A stretch of 64,000 nt of DNA from contig CAUYUJ010014618.1 of the NCBI GenBank assembly GCA_963575745.1, forward strand, positions 239,517-303,516, in the 5' to 3' direction. The notes beneath the pieces are model-generated. The model was not told the DNA's origin. It did no database searches and worked only from the letters and a program-made list of their open reading frames with translations. The translations under genes were made by a program, and so were the position numbers. Below are positions 41,671 to 52,569 of this stretch, piece by piece. Source of the stretch: Prorocentrum cordatum (taxonomy: Eukaryota; Sar; Dinophyceae; Prorocentrales; Prorocentraceae). The number at the start of each line of letters is the position of its first letter. Positions within the stretch are counted from its first letter, which is position 1.

Positions 41671-44600
41671 ATGACCAGGACTGTGACATCTCAATGCCAT
41701 ATGTCGGAAGCACACAAGTTTGACGAGACTGAGTTTAGCAATCCTGATGACTACAAAGATCGCATCAGATTTCTAGGCAACAAGGACGGCCACTACCACA
41801 TGAGCGTAGTCAAGGATTGGAGAAGCGCACCTGAAGACGACATAGACACCACGACGACGATCTACATCATCACTCTCCTCGGCGTTCACCTTTCGGACAT
41901 TATACTCGACGGTCCTCCCGGCCGACGAGATCAAGCTCGACGCCTCGGAGGAAAGCAACCACGACCTACACATGGACCATATGCTATTCCACCAGAGAGG
42001 CCTGGACCACTTGCGGCTTCTACTGACGACGCCATCGAGAAGATCGAGATCAACGGCCGAGTCTTGTCACGGACGAAGCCCAACATGGAACTTCGGGAGC
42101 TACCCAAGAAGTTGACTCATGCCAACGAGAAAGATCGTGCCGGACTACTGCGTCTACTTCATGAACGCTTCTGGCACAATTCTCCATTGGGCGTGATGAA
42201 GTTGCTGCAGGCCATGCTCTTACCTCAGGCTATCGTTCTACAGGGCATGGAGATTTGCAAGGCTTGTGAAGTTTGTCAGCAATGGGCTAAACGACACATA
42301 CGACCTCAGATTAAATCGTTTCTGGCTACAGTGTTCAACGAGATGGTACAGCACGATTTGTTCTTCCTCTGGGATGAAACGTTCATGATTCTCATTGATG
42401 AAGCCACTAAGTGGAAGACTGGAGACCACCTCATCAACAAGACGGGCCCAGTCTTGGTGAAGGCGCTCAACTACCTTTGGATACGCATTTGGGGCGCGAT
42501 GCAGAACCTTCTCACTGATCAAGAAGGAGGTCTCATGGGACACGAAGCCACCAAGCTATGTGATCGACTCGAGATCAACAGACTGGCTATCGGCAAAGGA
42601 GGCGCTACCACCAAAGGACTTGTCGAAAGGCATCTAGCCCTTCTCAAGCTTTCTATGCTCAAGCTCAAGCAGTCAAGTCAAGCAGAAGGATTGGATCTCA
42701 GCTACTCCGACATCTGCTACGAGTGTTGCGCAGGCCACAACTGTACTCTCAACTATGGCGGCAGCACTCCACAGTTGGCCTTGACTGGACAATTACCGAG
42801 GATGATTGCGATCGACAGCGAGACCATCACATCCATGACGGGCGCCCTTGAGAAGCGTCCTGACTACATGGAGTCTATGTCACGCGCACGACTACTGGCT
42901 CGACAGGCTATCGTACAGTCAGTTATTCAAGATCGATTAGCTCAGGCATCCAAGATAACTCAGCACCAGCACGAGCCGGAGCTACTCGCACCGGGAACGA
43001 TATGTGACATTTGGCGAGAACCAGCACGGAAAGACGAATGCGGATGGCGAGGACCAGCGGAAGTTATCAGCCTGGAGCGACGCGCAGGATCGGCAATAGT
43101 CAAGCACCAGGGCCAGCCGCTTATCATTCCTCTACGACATCTTCGGCGACACGTTCTTACCGAGCACTACATCACGGAGCTCAACAAGAAAAATGACATG
43201 AGCAGCTTCTACATACACTACGACCTGGTCAACCCTACGATGGTCAAGGCAGCGGCTACCTTTCTGGCGCCATATCAGATATATGCCGATGGAGTCTTGG
43301 TTCCTTCGGAGACGCTGTACGACCTGATGGATTTAGTTGATGGATCTACGCCCACTAAAATATATTGGTTTGGCTTGGTATGGCAGCAAGAGCAGTATCG
43401 ATATGTTCCCAGTGAAGAAGCTTGCGATTCATGCAAGCCTTTGGCCCTGGGCATCAAGATATTCAGCGATACGTTCAAGCCCGTGCATGGTATCTTGTAC
43501 GGCTCACAAGTACGTCGACTTCCTCAGATTGAATATGCACAGTGGGCTCTACTGCTACGCTGGCGACGAGAGGACCGAGCGGACTACAGTATTCGTGTAC
43601 GACGTCCAGACATAGCTCTTCGCTATACAGCCGAGCAATCTACCAACTACAGCACAATGATGCTCTACAGCTATGACCATTGCGAGGATCTGGACAAGCA
43701 TTTCGATCCACCAGAGCTGGACTGGAGTGGCATCAGCATGATTGACTGGCCTGGCGACCTCTCTGACATTGTTATTCCGGATCAGCAGCCACCGCGGGAT
43801 CCACCAGCACCGCCAGCTCGGGCACCACCAGTTCCACCTTTTCGGTCAAATGCGATACCTCCACAAGAGCCTGGACGACCACCAGATCAGCCATCGCATG
43901 GTCGACCCTCGACGGCACCAGCTACGGCAGGCACACCGCAGCTCAACGTCCCAGGCGACCAGACCATCGACAGCGACGACGACATGGAGGAGATGCCAGC
44001 TCATGGACATGATCACGACCTACCTCCAGCACCTGGACCAGCACCTCGACGCATCTCCCGAGAGGCACCTATGGGTCCACCTTCGTTGCAGCCACAGCAC
44101 CGAGACACACAAGGATCAGAGGACTCACTGCAGACTCCAACTACTCCTGACAAGCTACCTTACATTCCTCTCGACTTGGACAAGTCCAAGACAAGCACAG
44201 CGGAGAAGCAGAAAGCAGTTGATCCTCCAGACGCGACACAGTCACCACCTCAGAAGCGAGGAAGATCATCATCGCCATATCCATGGCCCTCTCCTTGGCA
44301 GCCTGAGTCACCACCACGACCACCGACGACTTCTACGGGGAGATATCAACCAGGAGCCTCTTCATCGTCAACGGACTTACCAGCGGCTACGCCGGGTACG
44401 TCCTCGACACAGCCAGCTCCAGCGGATTCGACAGAACCACCTATACTTCCCATTCGTAAAGATGAAGCACCAGCAGGAGAGCAACCCTCGACTTCTACTG
44501 ACAGAACTCTGGAATACAGCGACGACCCAGATGGAGATACCAGATACCAGGAAATGATTGACCACCTTGACATCCCCAAGATTGTCAATCTATGCGAACG

Positions 44601-46629
44601 ACTACCCGACGGAACTCATAAGCAAAGTATGGAAGCAATTTATGACGAGATGATCAGCAACCTTTCAGATGATTTTGATTTTGTATCTCCGACACTTTAC
44701 TCCGACTCGGACCGGTACTTGTACTTCCATTACGATTTGCATGAGTCAATGGTTTTTCGAGTTGATGATTCGACGGCGAACCTCACAGACGACGAGATGA
44801 GACGTTTTGCGAAGTTGGTTATTGCAGGAGATCATAAGGAGTTGAAGGCTTTTGTTACTCATGATATTTTCGAACCTGTACTTCGAGACCACCTACCCGA
44901 TAAGGCGAACATAGTTGATTGTACATGGGTGAGGAAATGGAAGGTCAAACACGTTGAAGTCAAATCACGACTATGCGCTCGAGGCTGTTTCGACCGACAG
45001 AAGAACTTTATTGAGAAGCACAGCTCGACAGCGACAAGATTGTCGCAGCGTTTGGTTTTGAGTTTAGGATGTTGTGAAGGTATTCTACATGTGAACGACG
45101 AGAATGACGGCGACGTCGACACCGAGAGCCTGGATATTTCAACGGCTTTTCTACAAGGACTTGGATACGACAACCTACGCGAGAAAGCAAGGAATCTCGG
45201 CTATGAGTATCGCGAAGACCGGACAGTCTACATCCTTCCTCCGGAGAATGTGTGGAGCCACTTTCGACGCATGCCGGAGGCATCTTCCAGTTGGAAAGTT
45301 GCAGACGAGGATCGACACAGATATGCCCTCAAATGCCTGAGAGCAATGTATGGTTTCACAGACGCACCATTGATGTTTCAGTTGGCCTTGTTGGAGTTTC
45401 TCAAAGATAAGACAGGAGCTAAATCATCGGTTTTCGACGACAACTATCTTTACTGGGGCATCGAGTACAAGGGCAACGAGGTGATCGTCTTAGTCATGAC
45501 AGTTCATGTGGACGACTTACAGATTACTGGCAGCAGATTCTATCGCGATTGGATACACAAGAAGTTGGAATCCAGATTCGGCAAGCTCAAGAGGCAGACG
45601 ATGCCATATACACATGCTGGCCTACAGCTCGAACGAATTGCACCGACGTGTATACGCATTCATCAAGATCAGTTCACATCATGTCTTTCGCCATGTGTTA
45701 TACCAAAAGAGCGAGTTGATGTACCAGATGCACCCTGCACGGCAGCAGAACACAAGACGTTCAGATCTCTTACTTGTGGAGCACTCTGGGCATGCCAGAC
45801 ACGACTGGAGGAACTATTCAACGTTGTCTCTCTACAGACCAAGCTACAGAGCCCGACCATCAAGGACCTCCTGGCGATCAACGCAGTGATCAAGAGACTC
45901 AAGAAAAATCCCGAGAAGTTTGGCATCTACTACAGGAAGCTCAAGGCACCACTACGGATCTCTTGTATTACGGACGCCTCTTCAGCCAACAAGAACAGCA
46001 ATTTCGCCACAGAAGGAGTCACGATAGGTCTTCAAGAAGACCGACTACATTTTCCTCTATGTGATCGACAAGATTATCTGCAGGACAATCTGATCAATCG
46101 GCTCAGTGGGAAGCTACATGCACTGGTGGTCACTTCGACCAAGTCTAAGAGAGTCTCACACAGCACGTCCCATGCGGAAACGTTGGCAGCAGCACGAGGA
46201 GTTCCCATGGCACAGATTATCGGCATGAGGCTCACAGAACCGGAGATTAACATTCTATGCGGACCTCAGAAGCCACTACAGCTTCAAGAACGACTCGACC
46301 GAGGGCAGTTGAGTTTACCAGTGGACGCTTTCATTGATTGCATGGACCTGTGGGAGTTATGTTGCGGACTTCGAGGAACACCACAGGACAAGTCACAGCG
46401 TTTGGGTATTCTGTCGCTTCGAGAAGAGCGACGAACCCTGAGACTACGACGACTTTATCATGTACGTACCAAGTGGATGGTTTCAGATATGTTGACAAAG
46501 TTCGTGGGAGCAGATTCCAAGTCACTCTTGGAGCTGATCACCACCGGTTGTTGGACGATCGCAGGCACACTTCGAGTCAGGCAAGGATTTGGACTAGACA
46601 GTACCAAGTCCAACACGACAAGACTATGA
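41671..46629 (+). CDS. Copia pol: integrase, reverse transcriptase, RNase H
   Basis: 1652 residues from the first ATG after the TGA. The integrase zinc-binding domain has His164-x4-His169-x26-Cys196-x2-Cys199. The integrase core has the triad Asp229, Asp283 and Glu319, with exactly 35 residues between the second Asp and Glu, as in retroviral-type integrases. A long Pro/Ser/Thr-rich linker (about 700-950) follows. Reverse transcriptase: SLDISTAFLQG with Asp1155, KCLRAMYGFTDAP, and HVDD (Asp1281-Asp1282) in place of the usual YVDD. RNase H: Asp1435, Glu1503, Asp1556 (or Asp1559) and Asp1606 in TDASS, HAETLAA, IDCMDLWELC and SDMLTK. All catalytic residues are present, so it may be active if the TGA is bypassed. 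Confidence 0.93.
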   Translation: MTRTVTSQCHMSEAHKFDETEFSNPDDYKDRIRFLGNKDGHYHMSVVKDWRSAPEDDIDTTTTIYIITLLGVHLSDIILDGPPGRRDQARRLGGKQPRPTHGPYAIPPERPGPLAASTDDAIEKIEINGRVLSRTKPNMELRELPKKLTHANEKDRAGLLRLLHERFWHNSPLGVMKLLQAMLLPQAIVLQGMEICKACEVCQQWAKRHIRPQIKSFLATVFNEMVQHDLFFLWDETFMILIDEATKWKTGDHLINKTGPVLVKALNYLWIRIWGAMQNLLTDQEGGLMGHEATKLCDRLEINRLAIGKGGATTKGLVERHLALLKLSMLKLKQSSQAEGLDLSYSDICYECCAGHNCTLNYGGSTPQLALTGQLPRMIAIDSETITSMTGALEKRPDYMESMSRARLLARQAIVQSVIQDRLAQASKITQHQHEPELLAPGTICDIWREPARKDECGWRGPAEVISLERRAGSAIVKHQGQPLIIPLRHLRRHVLTEHYITELNKKNDMSSFYIHYDLVNPTMVKAAATFLAPYQIYADGVLVPSETLYDLMDLVDGSTPTKIYWFGLVWQQEQYRYVPSEEACDSCKPLALGIKIFSDTFKPVHGILYGSQVRRLPQIEYAQWALLLRWRREDRADYSIRVRRPDIALRYTAEQSTNYSTMMLYSYDHCEDLDKHFDPPELDWSGISMIDWPGDLSDIVIPDQQPPRDPPAPPARAPPVPPFRSNAIPPQEPGRPPDQPSHGRPSTAPATAGTPQLNVPGDQTIDSDDDMEEMPAHGHDHDLPPAPGPAPRRISREAPMGPPSLQPQHRDTQGSEDSLQTPTTPDKLPYIPLDLDKSKTSTAEKQKAVDPPDATQSPPQKRGRSSSPYPWPSPWQPESPPRPPTTSTGRYQPGASSSSTDLPAATPGTSSTQPAPADSTEPPILPIRKDEAPAGEQPSTSTDRTLEYSDDPDGDTRYQEMIDHLDIPKIVNLCERLPDGTHKQSMEAIYDEMISNLSDDFDFVSPTLYSDSDRYLYFHYDLHESMVFRVDDSTANLTDDEMRRFAKLVIAGDHKELKAFVTHDIFEPVLRDHLPDKANIVDCTWVRKWKVKHVEVKSRLCARGCFDRQKNFIEKHSSTATRLSQRLVLSLGCCEGILHVNDENDGDVDTESLDISTAFLQGLGYDNLREKARNLGYEYREDRTVYILPPENVWSHFRRMPEASSSWKVADEDRHRYALKCLRAMYGFTDAPLMFQLALLEFLKDKTGAKSSVFDDNYLYWGIEYKGNEVIVLVMTVHVDDLQITGSRFYRDWIHKKLESRFGKLKRQTMPYTHAGLQLERIAPTCIRIHQDQFTSCLSPCVIPKERVDVPDAPCTAAEHKTFRSLTCGALWACQTRLEELFNVVSLQTKLQSPTIKDLLAINAVIKRLKKNPEKFGIYYRKLKAPLRISCITDASSANKNSNFATEGVTIGLQEDRLHFPLCDRQDYLQDNLINRLSGKLHALVVTSTKSKRVSHSTSHAETLAAARGVPMAQIIGMRLTEPEINILCGPQKPLQLQERLDRGQLSLPVDAFIDCMDLWELCCGLRGTPQDKSQRLGILSLREERRTLRLRRLYHVRTKWMVSDMLTKFVGADSKSLLELITTGCWTIAGTLRVRQGFGLDSTKSNTTRL

Positions 46630-46631
46630 TA

Positions 46632-46668
46632 TTTCAGTTCAGGATTTTCATCAGAATCTGGAGTATGA
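46632..46668 (+). repeat. Extra copy of the LTR 3' end inside the element
   Basis: ATTTCAGTTCAGGATTTTCA and the following CAGAATCTGGAGT repeat the last 35 bp of the LTRs. Shortly after, CTGGAGTTTGG matches the LTR-leader junction at 37461-37471. This suggests a past recombination or template switch. Confidence 0.7.
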
Positions 46669-46968
46669 TCTGGAGTTTGGTTATATGTGAGATGTTATAT
46701 GAGCAGCTCCACATGTATAGCATTGATCGACTTCAATTGTGGAGCTAGTATTTTATGTTCACCGCTATCGGCTACCACTTCGAGATGGATTATCATCAGA
46801 TGTATTTCAATGGATTTATATTTGGTGGCCGTGGTGGATATGATAACCCTGTTATGGCTTACTTAGGACTGCTGTCCTACTCTTCTCCCTTCTCACTCCT
46901 TCCTAGGGCCGCTACCGAGCTCCAGTAAAATCGACTGGGTTTTAATTTTTATAAGATCCAACATGTCC

Positions 46969-46986
46969 TAAAGAAAATAGGACCAG
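46969..46986 (+). other. Probable polypurine tract
   Basis: AAAGAAAATAGGACCAG directly precedes the 3' LTR, the position of the plus-strand primer in LTR elements. Confidence 0.45.
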
Positions 46987-47174
46987 AGTTGAGATTATTA
47001 TGTCTAGGACCTGTTAGGCATGTTGTCTCATACGCTAGAAGCAGTACCGTACTGTAACGTACTGGCTCAAGTCAAAGCAGTAAAAGATTATCATCTTTAT
47101 TGCCATTAGTTCATATAGCTTTCGCTTAAAGAACTTAATATTTCCAGTTCAGGATTTTCATCAGAATCTGGAGT
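46987..47174 (+). repeat. 3' LTR (188 bp)
   Basis: See the 5' LTR; the four differences fall near 47032, 47056, 47128 and 47138. Confidence 0.9.
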
Positions 47175-47179
47175 CCTGC
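47175..47179 (+). other. Target-site duplication, right copy (CCTGC)
   Basis: Matches 37275-37279 and runs into a C-rich tract (47177-47191). Confidence 0.75.
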
Positions 47180-47191
47180 CCCCCCCCCCCC

Positions 47192-48700
47192 CGGCGCGCT
47201 CCGAATCTCCCTGGGCACCGCCGCCAAGCGGGCGCATTCGCCAGTCAAACTCATAACGGATGGCTTGGTTTGGCATTGTGAACAGACCAATATACATTCA
47301 TATTTTCGCCCGGCGACCTGGCCGACCATGAGGAGACAGCTCGCGCGGCAGAACCTTTTAGGAGTTGGAAATCGATGATCAAGCGAGCGCATTTACGCGC
47401 GCGTGCAAGGCATGTTGACAGCGTCAAACAGCAGCAGCTGCGCGCAGACCTCCTCGGCGCTACCAGAGGGGCCGGCATCGGTGACCGCGCGTTCCTCCGA
47501 TCCCCCCCCCCCGCGCCTGGCCCCTTCGGCATTTCCACGCTGGGACTGCGAAAGTGGCCCGCCCAAGCGCCTAGGCCTCCGAGGTGCTCACCGACAGCTC
47601 GTATCCAGCGGAACGTTTTGCTTGGAGGACCAAACAGACGAGGCTGATTCCAAGGTTCTGCAGTGTTCCAGTTACTGTCCTGAGGCCAGTGAACCCCATG
47701 TCCCCCCCCGTTTAGGGCCGTCGGCCCCTCTCTGTTCGCGCCCGAGATTTCCGGTCAGGGGGCGCAGGCGCGCTTGCCGTGGATCTCGGGAGTCGCGGGG
47801 GCCGCGCAGCAGCGCCGCGCAGCAGCCCAGTATACATGCACACAGCGCAGTATACACGTACCCGCGCAGCAGCGCAGTATACATGTACCCATGCTTCTAG
47901 GCCACCGACAAGACGTGCATAATGGATTCGCCAGAGGTGCCAGGATCATTCGCGCTGCCAACGCGACCGAAGACAGGCACAGGCACTCGCATTTGGATGC
48001 TTGGTTTTGAGTTGTTCGGTTCGCTCCTACTGAGAGGGCGCGTGACAAGCGCGTTCGTATACATTGCTTTAGACCGTGATCCTCATTGCCCGCTGACCCG
48101 GAGGGAGCCAGTAGAGCTGTGAGATGTTTCAGGGAATTTTGAGGAGCCCACATCGAGCAGCAATGATGTCCTCTGACAGCGATCTGCGCGGAGAGTCGAT
48201 GTCGCCATGATGGCAAGCCGCGCGCAATGGCACGCCAGCTATCATCGTATGCCCCCGGCCCCCCGTCCAACTGCAGATTCCGCTCCCGTTCCATCATGGA
48301 CGTTACCTTCGCTTGCTCTGGTGACCATCCTGCACGGCAAAGCCACGCGTGCCCACGCACAGTTGTTGCAGCCCGACGTATGCACCTTCGGTGCAAGTTC
48401 CCGCCAATTCGTTTCGCATGGCCGTCATCAGTTTTCAATATTTCTCAGCAGACGTTCGCAACCTCATGGGAGATGGAAATGCAGGCATACAACGCGGCAC
48501 ATCGAGGCAGGTGTTCGCCATGCCCCCCACCTCCTCGCTTCAACGCTTTAGGTTCGGACTCTCTGGCGGATGCGGCCGTGGCCCACTGTCAAGCCTTGCA
48601 GTGTGTCCGTTCCCTTCGCGCATCCGCCGTCATGTCGCTCCTATTTCTTAGCGGTCGGGCGGGATCAAAGGTACAGTTCGGGAGAGGGGCCATGATTGTT
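47192..48700. other. Stretch without a supported gene
   Basis: Contains a short tandem repeat GCGCAGTATACA at 47825-47885. It may be the continuation of the retroelement relic interrupted by copia, but no motif proves this. Confidence 0.35.
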
Positions 48701-48816
48701 TTTTTGTGCCTCCGCCCTTGCGCCCACCCCCGCGCCCGTTTCGCGGGCGAACGCTCCGCCTTCAAGTTCGAGGCTCGGTGCGTGATCCAAGACAATGCGG
48801 CCCGCCTTCGCTGGGA
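48701..48816 (+). CDS. Weak candidate exon upstream of an introner half
   Basis: An open stretch (GERSAFKFEARCVIQDNAAR and so on) ends at a GTGAGT donor at 48817. Splicing to 49065 would join in frame. No homology is recognised and the 5' limit is arbitrary. Confidence 0.2.
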
Positions 48817-48837
48817 GTGAGTATTGCTAGTCGTAGT

Positions 48838-48990
48838 AGGAGCAGGATGATGAGGAGGAGGGAGGAAGAGGAGCAAAAGGAGCAGGAGGAGGAGGAGGAG
48901 GAGCAGGAAACGGGAGGAGAAAGAGGGGGGCGAAGTGGAGGAGGAGGAGGAGGAGGAGCAAGAGGAGGAGGAGGAGAAGGAGGAGGAGGG
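48838..48990. repeat. (GAG)n purine tract
   Basis: GGAGGA-rich tract that occupies the place where the left arm of a family B element would be expected. Confidence 0.85.
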
Positions 48991-49064
48991 GGTCCAGCGC
49001 CGAATCAAGAAGTCCGCGCGGGGTTCCGAATGTTCATATTGATGCCGTTGCTGTCTTTTTTCAG
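48985..49064 (+). repeat. Family B introner-like element, right half (B3)
   Basis: GTCCAGCGCCGAATCAAGAAG, GTCCGCGCGGGGTTCCGAA, then GCTGTCTTTTTTCAG at 49064, a strong 3' splice site. Confidence 0.6.
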
Positions 49065-49250
49065 GACCTCACGGACGCGCGCAAGATGGCCGCCAGCTTG
49101 CCGTCTTGGGAGGCCCCGACGTTCAGGGGCTCAGCCGACGCGGCGGCCGCAAAGGCCGCAGGCGCGGCGGATGCATAACATGGAACCTGCGCAGGCAGGC
49201 GCTGTCCCATCGGAGGCTCAGGTGGGCACCAACGTCAAGGTTCGGCGGCC
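49065..49250 (+). CDS. Weak candidate exon after the introner half
   Basis: Open from the AG at 49064 in the frame that joins 48701-48816. It is Arg/Ala-rich at first, then MEPAQAGAVPSEAQVGTNV. No domain; tentative. Confidence 0.2.
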
Positions 49251-49433
49251 GAAAACGCACACATACCGCCACCCTTCAACAATTTCCCTTGTTTTGACCT
49301 CGTGGGGGGCCTTCGTCGCCACCGTTGTATTCTTTTCGAAGTTCTGGACGGGGGACAGCGGTGTTTTTTCCCCCACCCGATAGGTTGGAGGTGTTAGATT
49401 TCAAGAACAGACCCCCCGGCCAACCCCACCCGT

Positions 49434-49605
49434 ACCGCGGCCGCCAGACCCCAAGTTGTCCCGAGAGTCCCCGAAAATGTTTGGGACTCCTGCCTCGCGC
49501 CCTCGACAAACACGACTGCAGACCGCGGCCGCCAGACCCCAAGTTGTCCCGAGAGTCCCCGGTAGTCCCTGGGACTCCCGCCTCGCGCCCTCGACAAACA
49601 TGACA
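49434..49605. repeat. Two-copy 88-bp tandem repeat
   Basis: ACCGCGGCCGCCAGACCCCA at 49434 and 49522 starts two units sharing AAGTTGTCCCGAGAGTCCCC and CTCGCGCCCTCGACAAACA. A partial third copy (CAGTTGTCCCGAGAATCCCC) lies at 50050. Confidence 0.85.
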
Positions 49606-50040
49606 TAGCATACCATTGCAATTCATGACACGCTACAGCATAGTACAACATCACAAACCATATCATTGCAGAACATTGCAGCACAGAACATGGCATAACA
49701 TACCATGGCATAACATCACATTATATGCCTTATCATGTCATGTCACGATAGCACAATCTAGTAGACAGAGCACGACATAACATTACATAGCATGCCAGCA
49801 CATGGCATCACCATACATCATACCATATCATATCATGCACCACATAGTAAACATACTACGACATAACATAACAGAGCATGACATATCATGACAAACCAAT
49901 GTAGATCATAAAATAACAAATCACAACATAACGTCACATGACAAACCAGAGCAGAACGTCACATAACAGATCACCACAGAGCATCCGATAACAAAACAAG
50001 CCAGATCACACGATGACATCACATAACAAACGAAAACCAG
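49606..50040. repeat. Low-complexity CATAACA/CATATCA tract
   Basis: Over 400 bp of irregular ACATAACATCACATAACA-type words, much poorer in GC than the flanks. Confidence 0.8.
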
Positions 50041-50870
50041 GCCAAACCCCCAGTTGTCCCGAGAATCCCCGAGTCCTTGCCGCCGCCCCGCTGCGGGCGG
50101 CCTCCTCGCCTGCGCTCCTCAGTCTAAGGATGGGAGGGGGGAAGAAGGATGAGGGGAAGGAGGCATGGGGCAGGAGGAGGAGGACAGGGGCTCAAGGTTG
50201 CGGTGGAGATCGTTCGAAGCAAATCATGTTCTTGGTTTCCCCAGAACGATCGGCGGTTTTTTATCCACCGAGGGTAGCTCATCCCGATTTCGGTGAAGTT
50301 GGTAATCCTCCGGGTTCCAAGGTTGCCGAAAGATATATCCAGAGTCGCCCTCCCGCGGCGGACCCCCCCCCGCCTGTTTGGGCGTTGGTGCCCATCTCCA
50401 CGCCTTCGTCCCTGACCGTGGAACGCAGCACTGCAGGGCGACATGTGTTGGGGGTCCGTGCAGATGCTTCGGCTCGGTGTCGAGCCCCCGTGGCGGCGCC
50501 TCCAGCGCCGCCCCCTGGCGCGCCCCGGGCGCCGGGGCGGGGGGTCCAGCGCCGATCCCAGAAGTCCGCGCGGGCGAGGAATCCTGCCCGTGCCGCCCCC
50601 CCGGCTCCCCCAGCAGGGCACGCCCGGCCACAGACGCTGGAGGCGAGGGGGCGCCTTTGGCGCGGCCCCTTCGGGCTCGAGCTCGCAGTGCTCGCCCTCG
50701 CTCGCCGCTCGTGCCGTGGTGTCCCCCCTCCCGCCCCGCCCCGGCGGCTTCGAGACGGGGGCCTCCGTGGGCTCGCCAGGTTCCGCGGGCGGGGCCCCGC
50801 CTCGAAGGGCGTCGGCGGCTGGACCGGGGAGGCGCCGGCCCGTCGTGAAGTGCGCCTTGCCGCGCAGGTT
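50041..50870. other. GC-rich stretch with a diverged family B copy
   Basis: 50488-50575 holds GGCGGCGCCTCCAGCGCCGCC and GTCCAGCGCCGATCCCAGAAG-GTCCGCGCGG, the loop and right arm of family B; the left arm is eroded. No gene is recognised. Confidence 0.45.
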
Positions 50871-50873
50871 TTA

Positions 50874-50993
50874 AGTCCGGCCTGTCCCTCTACAGGAGGA
50901 AAATTCCAAAGAAGTCAAGCACTGATCTGAAATATGTTTGAGTATCTTCATGTCTGTCGCCCGAACGCCGCCTGTAGGAGGGCATGCCCGACC
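50874..50993 (+). repeat. Family D element, copy D4
   Basis: AAGTCCGGCCTGTCCCTCTA to CTGTAGGAGGGCATGCCCGA. Confidence 0.7.
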
Positions 50994-51009
50994 GAAGTGC
51001 GGGTTCCCT

Positions 51010-51263
51010 TGCGATCCGATCAATCCGATCCGATGTCGATGCCGTCCGGCCCGATGCGATTTGATTCCAGAAGGTCCGGCGATGCGAAGCGGCCCCGTGA
51101 TTGCATGGCGATGTTGCGCATCGTGGAGCAGCCGATCCGATTCGATTTCGATTCCGTGCCGATGCAGCCCGATCCGATTCAGATTTCGGGTCGGTCCGAT
51201 TTTCGGGCGGGGCTAGAACGAGGACAAGCCCGTTCCAGAGCGTTCTGGAACGCTCTGGAACGG
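51010..51263. repeat. CCGATCCGATTCGA-type repeat and GTTCCAGAGCG palindrome
   Basis: Low-complexity GATCCGATT words, then GTTCCAGAGCGTTCTGGAAC (51230-51249), a near-perfect palindrome that repeats in overlapping form. Confidence 0.6.
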
Positions 51264-51344
51264 ATAGGCACCTGTCGAGCGGCATCCGGGCGCCGTTTGG
51301 GGCCCTTCGAGTTGTGTTGGGAGGCAGCGATAACAACCGTAGAA

Positions 51345-51560
51345 ATATACCAACGACCATAGTGATAACAACGACAATGATAACATTGATAACAATGATC
51401 ACAACGATCACACCAATCACAACGATCACAACGGTCACAACGACAACGACGATCTCTATGATCATCACGACAACGATAACAACGATGACAGTGATATTGG
51501 ATACCACGATGGCATCGTTAGCATTATCGTTGTTATCGTTGTTCTGGCTATCGTTGGTTT
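51345..51560. repeat. ACGATCACA/ATAACA low-complexity repeat
   Basis: Irregular CAACGATCACAACGATAACA words, giving Thr-Ile-rich peptides in one frame. Confidence 0.75.
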
Positions 51561-52565
51561 AGTTGTCATCGATGTTATCTTGGTGATTGCCGTCGTTTAG
51601 CCTTGCTGTCGACCTCTTCTCTGGGGCCGTCGCAGGGCTCTCGTGGGGCCTCCTTGGGGGCAGCTTTGGAGGTCTACCGCGGCCCTCTTCGGCCCGTTCG
51701 GCGAGCTGCTGGGCCGTCTTGGTCATGTCGTGGACTGTGTTCGCCGGCTACTCTCAGGAGGGAACAAAAACACACACAGGCACAAAAATCGACAATTCCC
51801 TAGAAATTCTGGGAAAATATGGGAATTGGGGGGGAAGACAACAAATCCGACAATATGGTTAAACTATGGGGAATCGAATCCTGTTATTTGTGTTCATTTA
51901 CTTGTGTGTCCCAGGGCCCCTTCATACTCGTCGCCTTGGGCCTCCTTGGGACACTCGATGTGCGGTCTTTCTGTAATGGTGGGGCACCCTTGGAATCGTT
52001 TTGAAGCAGATGAGGCCGTCTCAGGACCACCTTTTGGGACGACGTGCCTGGAGGCCAGAGCGCGTGACATGACCTGCGGTAAGCCTTACGTAGCTAGTAA
52101 CAAACAACGATGACAGGGCAGAGGGGGGGGGGGGGGGGGGAAAATGTGCTCTCGTGGGACCATCTCGGGGGCCCAGCGGGGCCCTCTCGGGCTGCTTGGG
52201 CCCTTCTTGGGCCGTCCAATGCCCCTCTTGGGTTTTTTCGGCGCGGTCTGGCGTCCTCCTTGGCTTCCAGCTGACGGCGCTGACCAGCTGTTGGACCGTC
52301 TTGGCTGCATTTTGGGGGCCGTGTGGGGTCTGTACAAGCACGTCTGACTTCTCCTCCCCGCCCGTGTCAATCATCTTCTCTTGTTGTTCGCGCGTGTGCG
52401 CAACCTATTCGTCATCGTCGGAACCATGCCCACCCCCACGGGCAGTGGAAGTTGGCTTTCCCAGCGAACCCCTTTAGGTGGGGACGAGCGCGCCGAAACC
52501 CGGAGGAGACGGTACCCATTTCCACCAAGGGGGTAGATTGCCCAGCGAGGTGGTTCGGATACAAT
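51561..52565. other. Stretch without a supported gene
   Basis: A (CTTGGG) flavour around 52170-52240 and a run of 17 G at 52124-52140. No gene is recognised. Confidence 0.4.
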
Positions 52566-52569
52566 CCCT

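Larger units (their letters stand above)
37280..47174 (+). mobile_element. Ty1/copia LTR retrotransposon, nearly complete
   Basis: A 9.9-kb element with matching LTRs, target duplication, primer-binding site, gag-protease frame, and pol frames in the order integrase, reverse transcriptase, RNase H (copia order). Two LTRs of 188 bp differ at four positions, so insertion is fairly recent. The only clear breaks are a shift of frame at 40364 and one in-frame TGA at 41647-41649. The base composition is visibly less GC-rich than the surroundings. Confidence 0.95.
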
